This document shows, piece by piece, positions 7,620 to 15,511 of a stretch of 32,352 bases of DNA. The notes under the pieces were generated by a model. That model searched no databases. It worked only from the letters and a program-made list of their open reading frames with translations, and was not told where the DNA came from. Each line of letters opens with the position of its first letter. Position 1 is the stretch's first letter. The stretch comes from CADCTM01 sp049671305 (lineage in GTDB: Bacteria > Cyanobacteriota > Cyanobacteriia > Cyanobacteriales > Coleofasciculaceae), in contig JBATUR010000043.1 in assembly GCA_049671305.1 (NCBI GenBank), positions 1-32,352 of the forward strand, in the 5' to 3' direction. The position numbers were made by a program, and so were the translations under genes.

Positions 7620-8370
7620 AGACTTTTCCACCTAATGCTTCAATGCGCCTAATTGCTACTTTTTGAGCGCGGGGATCTGTTGTGTTACTTAAAATCATCA
7701 TCCAAGCTGAAGCTTGAGCAATTTTACTTTTAGGGTTACGGGCTAGAAATTCTGCTGTTTTACGAGAAATTGTGGCGACGTTTCGGCTTTCTTGATCTGA
7801 ATATGTGCTTGCCCATTCGGCAGCTTTTTCAAAAGATTGTTTTGCGGCTTGTGCGTCGCCTAAAAATAGCAATTCATCAATGGCTTTATAGCGCCAAACA
7901 AAATAAGATCGGGGTGGATATTGAGGAGACATTGACTTTAATCCTTGCGCCATCAATGCTACTGATTTTTCTGGCATTGCCGCGTACATGGAGATACTAT
8001 TAGAAAGACTGATATAGGCTCCCAAAAAGCGGGGGTCGCGATTTATAATAATTTCAAAGTATTGTGGACTGAGGTTATAACCTGTTACTTTACGTGCGTC
8101 GTCATCACCGAAGTATTGTAAGAAATCAAGAAAAGTCCAATTTGCAACTAAGTTATTAAATCCAAAGCTGGGAGTTTTTTGAAGTAGATTTAGGCGTAGT
8201 TTTTCTTTGTCTACTGCTTGTTTGAGTTCTTCTGGCGATGTAGTTTTATCTTTGGTAAGGCGGTTTAATTGAGGTAGTTGTAGAGAGCCAATTGCAATGA
8301 TACACAGTAAAGCGCTTAAAGCTGTTGTTACTAGTTGATTCTGAGTGTTTAAAAAAATAGAACGTCTCAT
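7567..8370 (-). CDS. Conserved cyanobacterial protein with N-terminal membrane anchor and TPR-like helices
   Basis: 267 residues. Residues about 13-32 (LVTTALSALLCIIAIGSLQL) form a single hydrophobic anchor or uncleaved signal. The rest is helical with repeat-like spacing (NRDPRFLGAYISLSNSISMYAAMPEKSVALMAQGL; RSYFVWRYKAIDELLFLGDAQAAKQSFEKAAEWAS), consistent with TPR-like helical hairpins facing the periplasm or lumen. Such proteins usually scaffold other proteins; the partner is unknown. It lies 14 bases downstream of the methyltransferase gene on the same strand, so the two probably share a transcript, and overlaps the convergent membrane-protein gene by 53 bases. Confidence 0.75.
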   Translation of the reverse strand: MRRSIFLNTQNQLVTTALSALLCIIAIGSLQLPQLNRLTKDKTTSPEELKQAVDKEKLRLNLLQKTPSFGFNNLVANWTFLDFLQYFGDDDARKVTGYNLSPQYFEIIINRDPRFLGAYISLSNSISMYAAMPEKSVALMAQGLKSMSPQYPPRSYFVWRYKAIDELLFLGDAQAAKQSFEKAAEWASTYSDQESRNVATISRKTAEFLARNPKSKIAQASAWMMILSNTTDPRAQKVAIRRIEALGGKVFMTPEGEVEKIQPPVQD

Positions 8371-8384
8371 TATTTTAGCTTTTA

Positions 8385-8927
8385 TTATTCCGTTGATATT
8401 TTTGTTGCAATAACATTTAGACTAATTAAAGTGTTTAATAACTGCAGACTGCTACAGTCTTTAAATAAATTAAATTCTGAAACTTGTTCATACTCTTGAA
8501 ATCCTGACTCTTCTAAATATAATGCCAAAACTTCAAAATCAAATCCAACTTTGTGCACGTCATGAATATTTGTTTGACCTCCAAACATAATTCTCATTAA
8601 TTGATGACGTTCAATAGGTAGTAAGTTGGGATTTAAGTAAAGCCAACATAATGTTCTTAAATCAGGTACACTGACCAGCAGTTTACCGTTAGGTTTAAGA
8701 ACACGATGCCATTCTTTCAAAGTATCTATAAGTTCGTTATTCAAATTGTAGTAAAAATGTTCTAAAACATGACTAGCATAAATAACGTCAAGAGAATTAT
8801 TTTCAAATTGACTTAAATCTTGTGCATTAGCTACATAATCTACTTCAGGGCGAGACTCAACATCTAGAATTTTCCAGTCGGGGTGAGATTCCTTACCACC
8901 AATATGAAGCTTAAAAGGTTTTATCAT
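8385..8927 (-). CDS. SAM-dependent methyltransferase (class I, Methyltransf_11-like)
   Basis: 180 residues, a compact class I methyltransferase. The N-terminal LHIGGKE replaces the usual glycine-rich loop; WKILDVESRPEVDYVANAQDLSQF gives strand 2 and the acidic end; NSLDVIYASHVLEHF is the typical motif III/IV of the 'HVLEH' group; EWHRVLKPNGKLLVSVPD is the post-motif strand. This subgroup is frequent in polysaccharide and glycan clusters, where members methylate sugars or lipids, but the substrate here is unknown. It is the upstream gene of a likely two-gene transcript with 7567-8370. Confidence 0.85.
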   Translation of the reverse strand: MIKPFKLHIGGKESHPDWKILDVESRPEVDYVANAQDLSQFENNSLDVIYASHVLEHFYYNLNNELIDTLKEWHRVLKPNGKLLVSVPDLRTLCWLYLNPNLLPIERHQLMRIMFGGQTNIHDVHKVGFDFEVLALYLEESGFQEYEQVSEFNLFKDCSSLQLLNTLISLNVIATKISTE

Positions 8928-9263
8928 TAGTTTTCGTGTAGTTTTGAGACAACTTTATTGAATAATAATAGAGAATTGTTGACAGTGGTTATTTTTAAAG
9001 ATTTTGTTAACACTTTAGAATATAATTATACTTGATTTATAGATGAATCAAAATTCGTTGACACATCCCTATAACTATCTTAGAAACAAAGCTTTAATTT
9101 ATTCAGTTTAGCTCTAGGTTTCAATGTCTATTGTTGCTAATCGAGATTATAACAATGTTAAATAATGAAATAGATAAAGGAATTTTTTTATTTTAATGCA
9201 ACTTTCTGTATTCTTAAAATAAGAAAATAAAGTTTCAATATGATAAAAAAGGAAGACTAAGTT
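8928..9263. other. AT-rich intergenic stretch
   Basis: 336 bases of strongly AT-rich DNA with stops in all frames and no recognisable RNA or strong hairpin. It contains the divergent upstream region of the methyltransferase and of the broken ORF at 9264. Confidence 0.4.
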
Positions 9264-9527
9264 ATGAAAAATATCACTATACAGTCATTAAAACTACAAA
9301 AAATTAATTTTATCATCTTTCCAGATTGGTTCCAGTCAGAAGATTCACCAAGCAGAGAATTGGAATAAAATGAAGAAAAATATATAGAAATTGCTATAAA
9401 ATTGGGACTAGACCTAGCATGGCAAAGCACTATTGGTCAAAACATGAGTGAGAGTCATCACAAACTTTATGATGATAAAACCTGTGTTGTAGAAATTGAA
9501 GCTTTTTATCAACAAAATATTCAATAA
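9264..9527 (+). pseudogene. Broken ORF: short N-terminal fragment plus in-frame continuation after a stop
   Basis: An ATG at 9264, with a good ribosome-binding sequence (AGGAAG) upstream, opens a 34-residue frame (...INFIIFPDWFQSEDSPSRELE) that ends in TAA at 9366-9368. The same frame then continues for 52 further codons (EEKYIEIAIKLGLDLAWQ ... EIEAFYQQNIQ) to TAA at 9525. The first part resembles the N-terminal 'IIFPDW' segment seen in some large cyanobacterial glycosyl/methyltransferase proteins; the second part I do not recognise. The likeliest reading is a remnant with an internal deletion and a stop. A genuine 34-residue peptide is possible but less likely. Confidence 0.4.
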
Positions 9528-9539
9528 GGAAGCTAAAAA

Positions 9540-10181
9540 ATGTTATTAGAACTAAAGCGAATCACAGTACCACCAGGACAACGCATATTGTTTTCAGATG
9601 TAAGCTGGCAGGAATTTGAAGCTATTTTAGAGGATTTAGGTGAACATCGTGGCTCTAGAGTGGCGTATGAAAATGGAACCCTAGAAATTATGACGCCATT
9701 GCCAGAACATGAAACCGGTAAAGAAATTATTAGCGATTTAGTTAAAGCACTCCTTGAAGAGTTGGATATTGAATTTTGTACCTTGGGTTCAACAACTTTT
9801 AAAAACGAACTAATGAGTCAGGGTATAGAACCTGATAATTGTTTTTACATTCAAAATGAGACTGCAGTTCGAGGAAAAAATCGCTTAGATTTAACAATAG
9901 ATCCACCCCCTGATTTGGCACTAGAAATTGATGTTACTTCTCGCACTCATCCAAGTATCTATGAAGCTTTGGGTGTGCCTGAGCTTTGGCAATTTGATAA
10001 TGGAAAGTTGCAAATTAATGTGTTACAAGATGGAAAGTATATTAAAAGTGAAAATAGTCCAAATTTTTCCAACTTTCCTCTAATAGAGATGATTCCCCAA
10101 TATCTGATCCAATCAAAAACTGTTGGCAGAAATAAAACTATGAAGGCGTTTCGAGCTTGGGTAAGAGAACAAATCAAATAG
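9540..10181 (+). CDS. Uma2 family protein (DUF820, PD-(D/E)XK-like)
   Basis: 213 residues, typical Uma2 length. Visible family features are the start (VSWQEFEAILEDLGEHRGSRVAYENGTLEIMTP), the PLPEHE segment, and the core strand pair DLTIDPPPDLALEIDVTSRTHPSIYEAL followed by VPELWQFDNGKLQINVL. The fold is related to restriction endonuclease-like PD-(D/E)XK nucleases; members are hugely expanded in cyanobacteria and their biological role is unsettled. The start is supported by AAGGAAG 8-14 bases upstream. The last codons lie inside a 168-bp tandem duplication, so a second copy of its C-terminal coding tail sits downstream. Confidence 0.92.
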   Translation: MLLELKRITVPPGQRILFSDVSWQEFEAILEDLGEHRGSRVAYENGTLEIMTPLPEHETGKEIISDLVKALLEELDIEFCTLGSTTFKNELMSQGIEPDNCFYIQNETAVRGKNRLDLTIDPPPDLALEIDVTSRTHPSIYEALGVPELWQFDNGKLQINVLQDGKYIKSENSPNFSNFPLIEMIPQYLIQSKTVGRNKTMKAFRAWVREQIK

Positions 10182-10497
10182 TCCGCAGGCTGCAAGCCTG
10201 GGGCTACCAGAACAAAGTCCACCGCCGGAGCTTTAGTGAGGACGGACTTTAATTCAGCCTACGCAGGTAGACTTTGTTTATGTAGGCGCGACTTTAGGCG
10301 TTAGGATTCCATATATTTTTGCCACATTTTAAGAGAACAAATCAAATAGCCCGCAGGCTGCAAGCCTGGGGCTACCAGAACAAAGTCCACCGCCGGAGCT
10401 TTAGTGAGGACGGACTTTAATTCAGCCTACGCAGGTAGGCTTTGTTTATGTAGGCGCGACTTTAGTCGTTAGGATTCCATATATTTTTGCCACATTT
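10163..10497. repeat. Recent 168-bp tandem duplication spanning the 3' ends of two convergent genes
   Basis: Copy 1 is 10163-10330 and copy 2 is 10331-10498, offset by exactly 168 bases and nearly identical; I see three single-base differences (10182/10350, one in CGCAGGTAGRC, and one in TTTAGKCGTT). Each copy contains the last codons of the Uma2 gene, an intergenic palindromic repeat (GCAGGCTGCAAGCCTG, then CCTACGCAGGTAGGC) and the last nine codons of the SPINDLY-type gene on the minus strand. Uma2 ends in copy 1 and the glycosyltransferase in copy 2, so both genes remain intact and the extra coding tails are non-functional. Confidence 0.95.
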
Positions 10498-12709
10498 GTT
10501 GGTAAGCATTTTCCATTTCGCGGGTAAATTGTTTGCCATTCCACAAAGGAGCTGTCTGCCTAGATTTCTTCAGCCGCAAAGCTATCTGTTCCCTCAATTG
10601 TGCATCTTTACCTAAGCGAATTCCCCACTCTAAATACTCTTGCTCACTCCAAGAAATACCTTCGGTAATGCCAGCATTGATCATCATCGTATAGCTATTA
10701 CGAGCTGCAAATTGCTGCCCAACTCGCGTAACTAGAGGAATACACATCCAGAGTGTTTCTAGAGTCGTGGTGGCGCCATTGTAGGGATATGTATCGAGTA
10801 CTATATCAACAATGCCTAGGTTAGCGCGGTGAACTGCTTCTAAAGCGACATCTGGCAAAAAACGCAGGCGATCGCATTCTACACCTTCTTCTTCGGCAAT
10901 CTGAGTAAAGAAGTTTTTGATTGAACCTTTATCCCATAAACCTTTAACTAAAAAGTAACTATTGGGAACTTCTTTAATAACTTTTAGTTGTAATCGTGTT
11001 ATATCAGTATTAAGTTTATATCCCCTCTGAGGACATAAATAAACCACAGCATCACTAGGAATATTTAAGTGATCTCGACGCAAATTAGGCACACCCACCT
11101 CAAAGCCATCAACAGCTATATAAGTTTGAGGAAGTCGCCAGATTTTTTCATTATAATAATCTTGAGCTGACTCTGGTAAGACATAAGGATCAGCAATAAA
11201 GTAATCTATAGCAGGAATTCCTGATGCATCTAAACCTAACCACGTGACTTGAATTGGTGCGGGTTTGAGGCACATTATCTTACAAGTAGTATCCAAGGTG
11301 ATGCTATCAAGATCAATTAAAATATCAATCTCATCTTGATATATTTTTTCAGCAATATCCAAGCCGCTACTATTTGCTTTGTAAACTTGATCAGATTGAT
11401 GGATATACCACTCTTGTAATGGATCATTTTGCTGAGAATAGTTGATTAAATATGAATAAACTTGAAAATGTTCTCGCTCATGATACTTAAAAACCCAACG
11501 AGCCAACCAGCCTACAGAATGGCTTTTCAAACAATGAGATAGGTAGCCGATCTTTAAAGGCTTAGTTTGATTTTTGATGACTCTGCTAGCATATCTTTCT
11601 ACTTGCTCTTTAGTATCATTTCTGATATTAAACTGACAAATTTGTGTAATTTTATTTTGAATATATCTATTTTCTTTGGGTTCGTCTTTTAAATATGGTA
11701 AAAAATAAGTGCTACTAAATAAGCGCTGAACTGTAGTTTCTTCTAACAATATCGGTTGTTGTTCAGCCAATGACAAAAACAATGATTTTTGCTGCTCACC
11801 GATTTCACAAGCTTCTTGCCAATAGCCGCCAGCACTCATGAAACCGCGTATCACTAAATATAAGTCATAGATTTTGTCTGGCAATATTTGTGGTAAAGAA
11901 TTGCATAGTTTTGCTGTTTCTATACCTTTTTCGTATTGTCCACCATTTTGATAAAAACATGACAAATGAACCAGAACTTCTCGATAATCTGGCTCTATAT
12001 CTAAATATAATTCCAGCAAGAGTGCAGCGAAATTAGGCAGTTTGGCTGAGTAGCCAAATTTCATTGCCGCTGGTAATAAAACTGCCAACAAATCTCTATG
12101 ATTTTTGATATGCTTTAAAGAAGCTTTTAGTAATTCCAGGATGGATGTACCTAAAAAAGCAGGCTCTATAATACTTTTTAAGACTTTTAGTAGTAAATTA
12201 GTATCAAGGTAGGGTAATTGCTCTGATTTGAGAAGTTCAGTTATGCCTATATCAGCCAACTGCTGATCACTTAAATTGTCTAACTTAATAGTTAACTCAA
12301 CTAAGTGCAGCAGGTTATTAACATCAGTTGGGTTAATTTCCTTTATATGTTGTCGGAGTAGCCAAGCTAGTTGATAATTTTCTAGCTCTTCTTGGCGACT
12401 TGCTTCATTATGCAGAACCTCTATAAGTTCTGCTGTCCAAAGTTCAACCTCTTCTGGCTCACCTTCTGCCATTGCAAATAGCCAGGTTGTCTGTGCTTCC
12501 AATTCTTCCCCTTGCAGCAACAGCATTAACCCCAAATGCCAGTAGTAAGCCCTAATTTCAGGTTCGGCTGTAATAGCTGCTTCGTACAAACTTGCCGCCC
12601 GACTGTAGTCTCCTAAAACTAAATATTCATGGGCTTGCTGTTGCCAGTCAACTAAATTTGTCAAAGTATCTTCAGTAGTTGCGGTGGGTATTTTTTCTGG
12701 TGACTTCAC
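10469..12709 (-). CDS. SPINDLY/O-GlcNAc-transferase-like glycosyltransferase with TPR-like N-terminus (GT41)
   Basis: 746 residues. The N-terminal ~330 residues are helical TPR-like repeats (AHEYLVLGDYSRAASLYEAAITAEPE; LAWLLRQHIKEINPTD; LVHLSCFYQNGGQYEKGIETAKLC). The C-terminal ~380 residues form the GT41 catalytic region: KIGYLSHCLKSHSVGWLARW, IDILIDLDSITLDTT, QVTWLGLDASG, DPYVLPE, DIVLDTYPYNGATTTLETLWM and PLVTRVGQQFAARNS. GT41 enzymes transfer GlcNAc or fucose from a nucleotide sugar to Ser/Thr of proteins. The acceptor is unknown; the divergently placed pilin 282 bases away is a plausible candidate (inference). The protein ends in YMES at 10469, inside copy 2 of the tandem duplication. 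Confidence 0.9.
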   Translation of the reverse strand: MKSPEKIPTATTEDTLTNLVDWQQQAHEYLVLGDYSRAASLYEAAITAEPEIRAYYWHLGLMLLLQGEELEAQTTWLFAMAEGEPEEVELWTAELIEVLHNEASRQEELENYQLAWLLRQHIKEINPTDVNNLLHLVELTIKLDNLSDQQLADIGITELLKSEQLPYLDTNLLLKVLKSIIEPAFLGTSILELLKASLKHIKNHRDLLAVLLPAAMKFGYSAKLPNFAALLLELYLDIEPDYREVLVHLSCFYQNGGQYEKGIETAKLCNSLPQILPDKIYDLYLVIRGFMSAGGYWQEACEIGEQQKSLFLSLAEQQPILLEETTVQRLFSSTYFLPYLKDEPKENRYIQNKITQICQFNIRNDTKEQVERYASRVIKNQTKPLKIGYLSHCLKSHSVGWLARWVFKYHEREHFQVYSYLINYSQQNDPLQEWYIHQSDQVYKANSSGLDIAEKIYQDEIDILIDLDSITLDTTCKIMCLKPAPIQVTWLGLDASGIPAIDYFIADPYVLPESAQDYYNEKIWRLPQTYIAVDGFEVGVPNLRRDHLNIPSDAVVYLCPQRGYKLNTDITRLQLKVIKEVPNSYFLVKGLWDKGSIKNFFTQIAEEEGVECDRLRFLPDVALEAVHRANLGIVDIVLDTYPYNGATTTLETLWMCIPLVTRVGQQFAARNSYTMMINAGITEGISWSEQEYLEWGIRLGKDAQLREQIALRLKKSRQTAPLWNGKQFTREMENAYQQMWQKYMES

Positions 12710-12751
12710 AATCTAGATATTTATCGATTTGTTGTAATTGAAAGCTCTGTT

Positions 12752-12845
12752 GCCCCCGGAGATCCCCCCCAGCCCCCCTTAAAAAGGGGGGAGAATCAAG
12801 AATCAAAGTCCCCCTTTTTAAGGGGGATTTAGGGGGATCTCCGGG
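12752..12845. repeat. Long inverted repeat with nested stem (MITE-like)
   Basis: Left arm 12752-12792 and right arm 12808-12845 are inverted copies beginning GCCC(CC)GGAGATCCCCC and containing CCCCCCTTAAAAAGGGGG, which is itself palindromic. The 15-base centre is AT-rich. Such C-rich/A-rich palindromes are dispersed in many cyanobacterial genomes; no transposase is nearby. Confidence 0.85.
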
Positions 12846-12910
12846 CAAGAAAATATCACCTCTAGGGGCAATTGCTCTTTGTATTCAGCGCCCAAGTGAA
12901 TTATGTCAAC

Positions 12911-12958
12911 ATTAAAGCAAGGAACCCTTGAAAACATAGATTCCTTGCTATTTTTATT
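12911..12958. terminator. Terminator-like hairpin after the pilin gene
   Basis: Perfect 9-bp arms AGCAAGGAA (12916-12924) and TTCCTTGCT (12941-12949) lie 33 bases beyond the pilin stop codon on the minus strand. On the plus strand they are followed by ATTTTTATTT; on the minus strand by TTTAATG. The location fits an end for the pilin transcript. Confidence 0.6.
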
Positions 12959-12990
12959 TCAGTATCCTATTGATCTTAGGAGAAGCTGAA

Positions 12991-13611
12991 TTAGTTTGCT
13001 GAGGTTTTGCCGCCTACTGGCTTATAGTTATCTACTGGGCAACTTGGTGTTCCATCTGCAGCAAATTGGGCCTCTTCGGTTCCATTTGTATTGGGTGCAA
13101 TTCCACTAGCAATCTTAGCTTCGCACAATACAGCTAGGGTTGTTGCCTCACTTGTCGTTGCCACCTGCCCTAGGCTCACACCACCAATATAAGCTTTGAG
13201 AGATAGTGCTCTTGGTTGTGCCTGGTTCGTAACCTTACCAGATGGAGCACCAACAGTGACAGTATCTGGAGCCTCAGTAGCGCCACCTGCCATGCTGTAG
13301 GTAAAATTAACTGTCTGAGTGGCGATTCCCAAACCTAGCGCACCGAAGCCCGAACCATTGTCGCCAAAGGCAGTCATGTAATTGTTTTCTAGGTAGAAGG
13401 CTTGTTGAGCACGGTTCATGGAACCAACGTAAGTTTTAGCCTCTGCCTGCTTGGCTTTGTTAGCTTGGTTGAGGAAAGATGGCAGAGCAATAGCAGCAAG
13501 AATACCAATAATGATGATAACTACCAACAGTTCAATAAGGGTGAAGCCTTCCTCAGATCCTTTTTTCTTATTTAAGTGTTGTAATAGCTTGGCTTGAAAT
13601 TCTAGTTTCAT
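12991..13611 (-). CDS. pilA: Type IV pilin-like protein (PilA family)
   Basis: 206 residues with a textbook class III signal: a 22-residue charged leader ending KKKGSEEG, cleavage before F23, then FTLIELLVVIIIIGILAAIALP with Glu at mature position 5. The remaining globular part is Gly/Ala/Thr-rich, has the alpha1-C region (NQANKAKQAEAKTYVGSMNRAQQAFYLEN) typical of cyanobacterial PilA1, and two C-terminal cysteines (LAVLCEA; GTPSCPVDNY) that probably form the D-loop disulfide. PilD-type peptidase would process it before assembly into pili for motility, adhesion or DNA uptake. A strong ribosome-binding site (GGAGGAAAG) precedes the ATG. No other pilus genes are in the window. Confidence 0.93.
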   Translation of the reverse strand: MKLEFQAKLLQHLNKKKGSEEGFTLIELLVVIIIIGILAAIALPSFLNQANKAKQAEAKTYVGSMNRAQQAFYLENNYMTAFGDNGSGFGALGLGIATQTVNFTYSMAGGATEAPDTVTVGAPSGKVTNQAQPRALSLKAYIGGVSLGQVATTSEATTLAVLCEAKIASGIAPNTNGTEEAQFAADGTPSCPVDNYKPVGGKTSAN

Positions 13612-13737
13612 GAGTAGTCTTTCCTCCAGGGGTGGGGATATATAAATGTTTCACTCTCTGGATGTAACTTACCCACTTGATCTGGCTTTCCTATCACTGT
13701 CCTCAAAATTTCCTGGTTAATGTGCCAGTATTTTTTC

Positions 13738-14036
13738 CCTCATCTCCTACCTTCTCCTACAGGGAGCCCCCTCATCCCCTGGTTCCCCTTCTCCCACAAG
13801 GGAACCCCCTCATACCCTAGCTTCTCCCACAAGGAACCCCCTCATCCCCTAACCCCTTCTCCCACAAGGGGAGAAGGGGGACAAGAGTTTCTTTGTCTCA
13901 TTACACGACTTCCTAATACAATTCCGCCAGAACCCACACTCTTGAGAAGGGGACAAGATTCTCTTTAACACATTATATTTCGGAAGATAATCTTGCTCCC
14001 CTCTCCCCCTGTGGGAGAGGGGCTGGGGGAGAGGGT
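13738..14036. repeat. C-rich repeat tract upstream of the pilin gene
   Basis: Three degenerate tandem copies of a roughly 35-45-base unit (CCCCTCATCCCCTAACCCC, then CTTCTCCCACAAGGGG) occupy about 13738-13890; the last copy forms a palindrome CCCCTTCTCCCACAAGGGGAGAAGGGG. A separate palindrome (CCCCTCTCCCCCTGTGGGAGAGGGG) lies at 13997-14021. This is dispersed-repeat DNA; the 82-codon frame over it (13720-13968) is an artefact. The rest of the 540-base gap from 13612 to 14151 holds the pilin upstream region and the next repeat. Confidence 0.8.
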
Positions 14037-14088
14037 CTTCCTACTGATTGCCACATTACGTCAATATAATTAAGTTCCCCAAAAAAAA

Positions 14089-14140
14089 CCGCAGGCTTGA
14101 AGCCTGGGGCTACACAAACAAAGCCTGCCTACGCAGGCTA
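14089..14140. repeat. GCAGGC-type palindromic repeat (relative of the unit in 10163-10497)
   Basis: CCGCAGGCTTGAAGCCTGGGGCTAC followed by AAGCCTGCCTACGCAGGCT, two adjacent inverted repeats. The first half is nearly identical to the start of the repeat inside the 168-bp duplication at 10182 and 10350. It lies just beyond the stop codon of the methyltransferase. Confidence 0.8.
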
Positions 14141-14151
14141 AGACTATATAA

Positions 14152-15474
14152 TTAAGCAGAACGCTCCAAAAGCACATACCCAGAACTCTCTAGCTGAGTT
14201 AATGTGGCTTTAACTATCTCCAAAGCTGCCAATTCTGTAGTAGTTTCTAAAGTAAGAGGATCTACTGGGCGCAACTGCTGCCATCGCTTCACCAATGACT
14301 GCATTGGTTGTGCTTCCTCCCACAGAGGCAAAAGACAAGCCGCGATGGTACTATCCAAAAAGTTTGTCTGTCCACCAAGCTTTAGCTGCTGACTGATCTG
14401 AAATGGGTTTAATTGCTCAATACACCTAAGCAATTCTTCTTTCATCATTGAGGTTTTGAGTTGAGGATGTAAATACACCAGGGCATCTTGCCAATCAGAG
14501 TCTGTCCACTCAGCAACTGGCACAAAGGCAGCACTTTGCTCAGGATGTCCACACCAAAAATCTAACAGTCGATGAATTGGATTGAAAAGTTCATACAGAT
14601 GCAATTGTTCCTCTACAGAAAGTTCCGGCAGCGCTAATGCCAGAAACATGGGCAAATCATCAGGTTCTTTAAACAAATCCAATAACTGCCATTGTTGCCA
14701 ATTTACCAGGCAAATAAACTCTAAATCAGCAGCTCTCAAAGCCGAAAATAATTCCGGTATAGTAGAGCCTTTATCCCCCATTAACAAGTGATTAGCCAGA
14801 ACTGTTTCATCATCAGTTTCATAATTTGGCTTCCAGTTTTGTGCTTTGAGCATCACATTTTCTTTTAAGGCTTTCATAGTTTCACGAACTAATGAAATTT
14901 CCATTTCTCCGGGGGCATTATCCAAAAAACCCATCATTTTAAATAATTCTTGCGCTCGATAATAGGAAGCACGTTGCAATGAGCTGTGTAAATTTGTTCT
15001 AATAATTCCATCCTTAGCTAAGACAGACTTCATTGCTTCTAAGCCTGCTACAGGATCTGGCAGTAAATAAAGAACTTCGTGGGCATTAATATAGTCAAAT
15101 TCTTCTTTTAAATTTGATAATTCTTCGATAGACATTGCCTGAAATTCAACATTATCAAACCCGTGATATTGTAAACGTTTTTTTGCCAGTTCAACAGACT
15201 GCTCTGATAAGTCAACTCCCACAATTCTTGCCCCAGGATTGGCTTCTGCTAAGGTTAAGGAAGTAAAGCCACTACCGCATCCTGCATCAAGAATGGTAAT
15301 TCCTGCGGTTTCTCTAACTTTCTGATTTCTTAAGTAATAAGCGGTCGAAAAGTTGTGAATATAAAGCCGAGCTACATCCTCTTTGGGAGATTTTTCTAAA
15401 GGAATTCTGGGATAGGGTCCTGCATCAAATTGCTGACGAATTTTTTCGACTAATTCTAAGGCTTTGTTATCCAT
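14152..15474 (-). CDS. SAM-dependent methyltransferase with long C-terminal helical domain
   Basis: I choose the ATG at 15474 (MDNKALELVEKIRQQFD), giving 440 residues; the frame extends to 15570, but that part overlaps xisI. Residues about 60-200 form a class I methyltransferase: ILDAGCGSGFTSLTLAEANP (SAM loop), IVGVDLSEQSVELAKKRL, FDYINAHEVLYLLPDPVAGL and LAKDGIIRTNLHS. The remaining ~240 residues are mostly helical with no motif I can name firmly; the layout (methyltransferase followed by a Glu/Leu/Trp-rich regulatory-like domain, 'HLLMGDKGSTIPELF') resembles proteins carrying a predicted methyltransferase-regulatory domain, as in bacterial protein-lysine methyltransferases. Substrate unknown. 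It is downstream of xisI by 37 bases on the same strand. Confidence 0.8.
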   Translation of the reverse strand: MDNKALELVEKIRQQFDAGPYPRIPLEKSPKEDVARLYIHNFSTAYYLRNQKVRETAGITILDAGCGSGFTSLTLAEANPGARIVGVDLSEQSVELAKKRLQYHGFDNVEFQAMSIEELSNLKEEFDYINAHEVLYLLPDPVAGLEAMKSVLAKDGIIRTNLHSSLQRASYYRAQELFKMMGFLDNAPGEMEISLVRETMKALKENVMLKAQNWKPNYETDDETVLANHLLMGDKGSTIPELFSALRAADLEFICLVNWQQWQLLDLFKEPDDLPMFLALALPELSVEEQLHLYELFNPIHRLLDFWCGHPEQSAAFVPVAEWTDSDWQDALVYLHPQLKTSMMKEELLRCIEQLNPFQISQQLKLGGQTNFLDSTIAACLLPLWEEAQPMQSLVKRWQQLRPVDPLTLETTTELAALEIVKATLTQLESSGYVLLERSA

Positions 15475-15511
15475 AATTTTTATCTCGGTAGTGTAGATTC
15501 TCTTTCCTGAC

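Noticed and set aside
13720..13968. 82-codon plus-strand ORF
   Set aside because: It is the translation of a C-rich repeat tract (proline/serine low complexity), not a gene.
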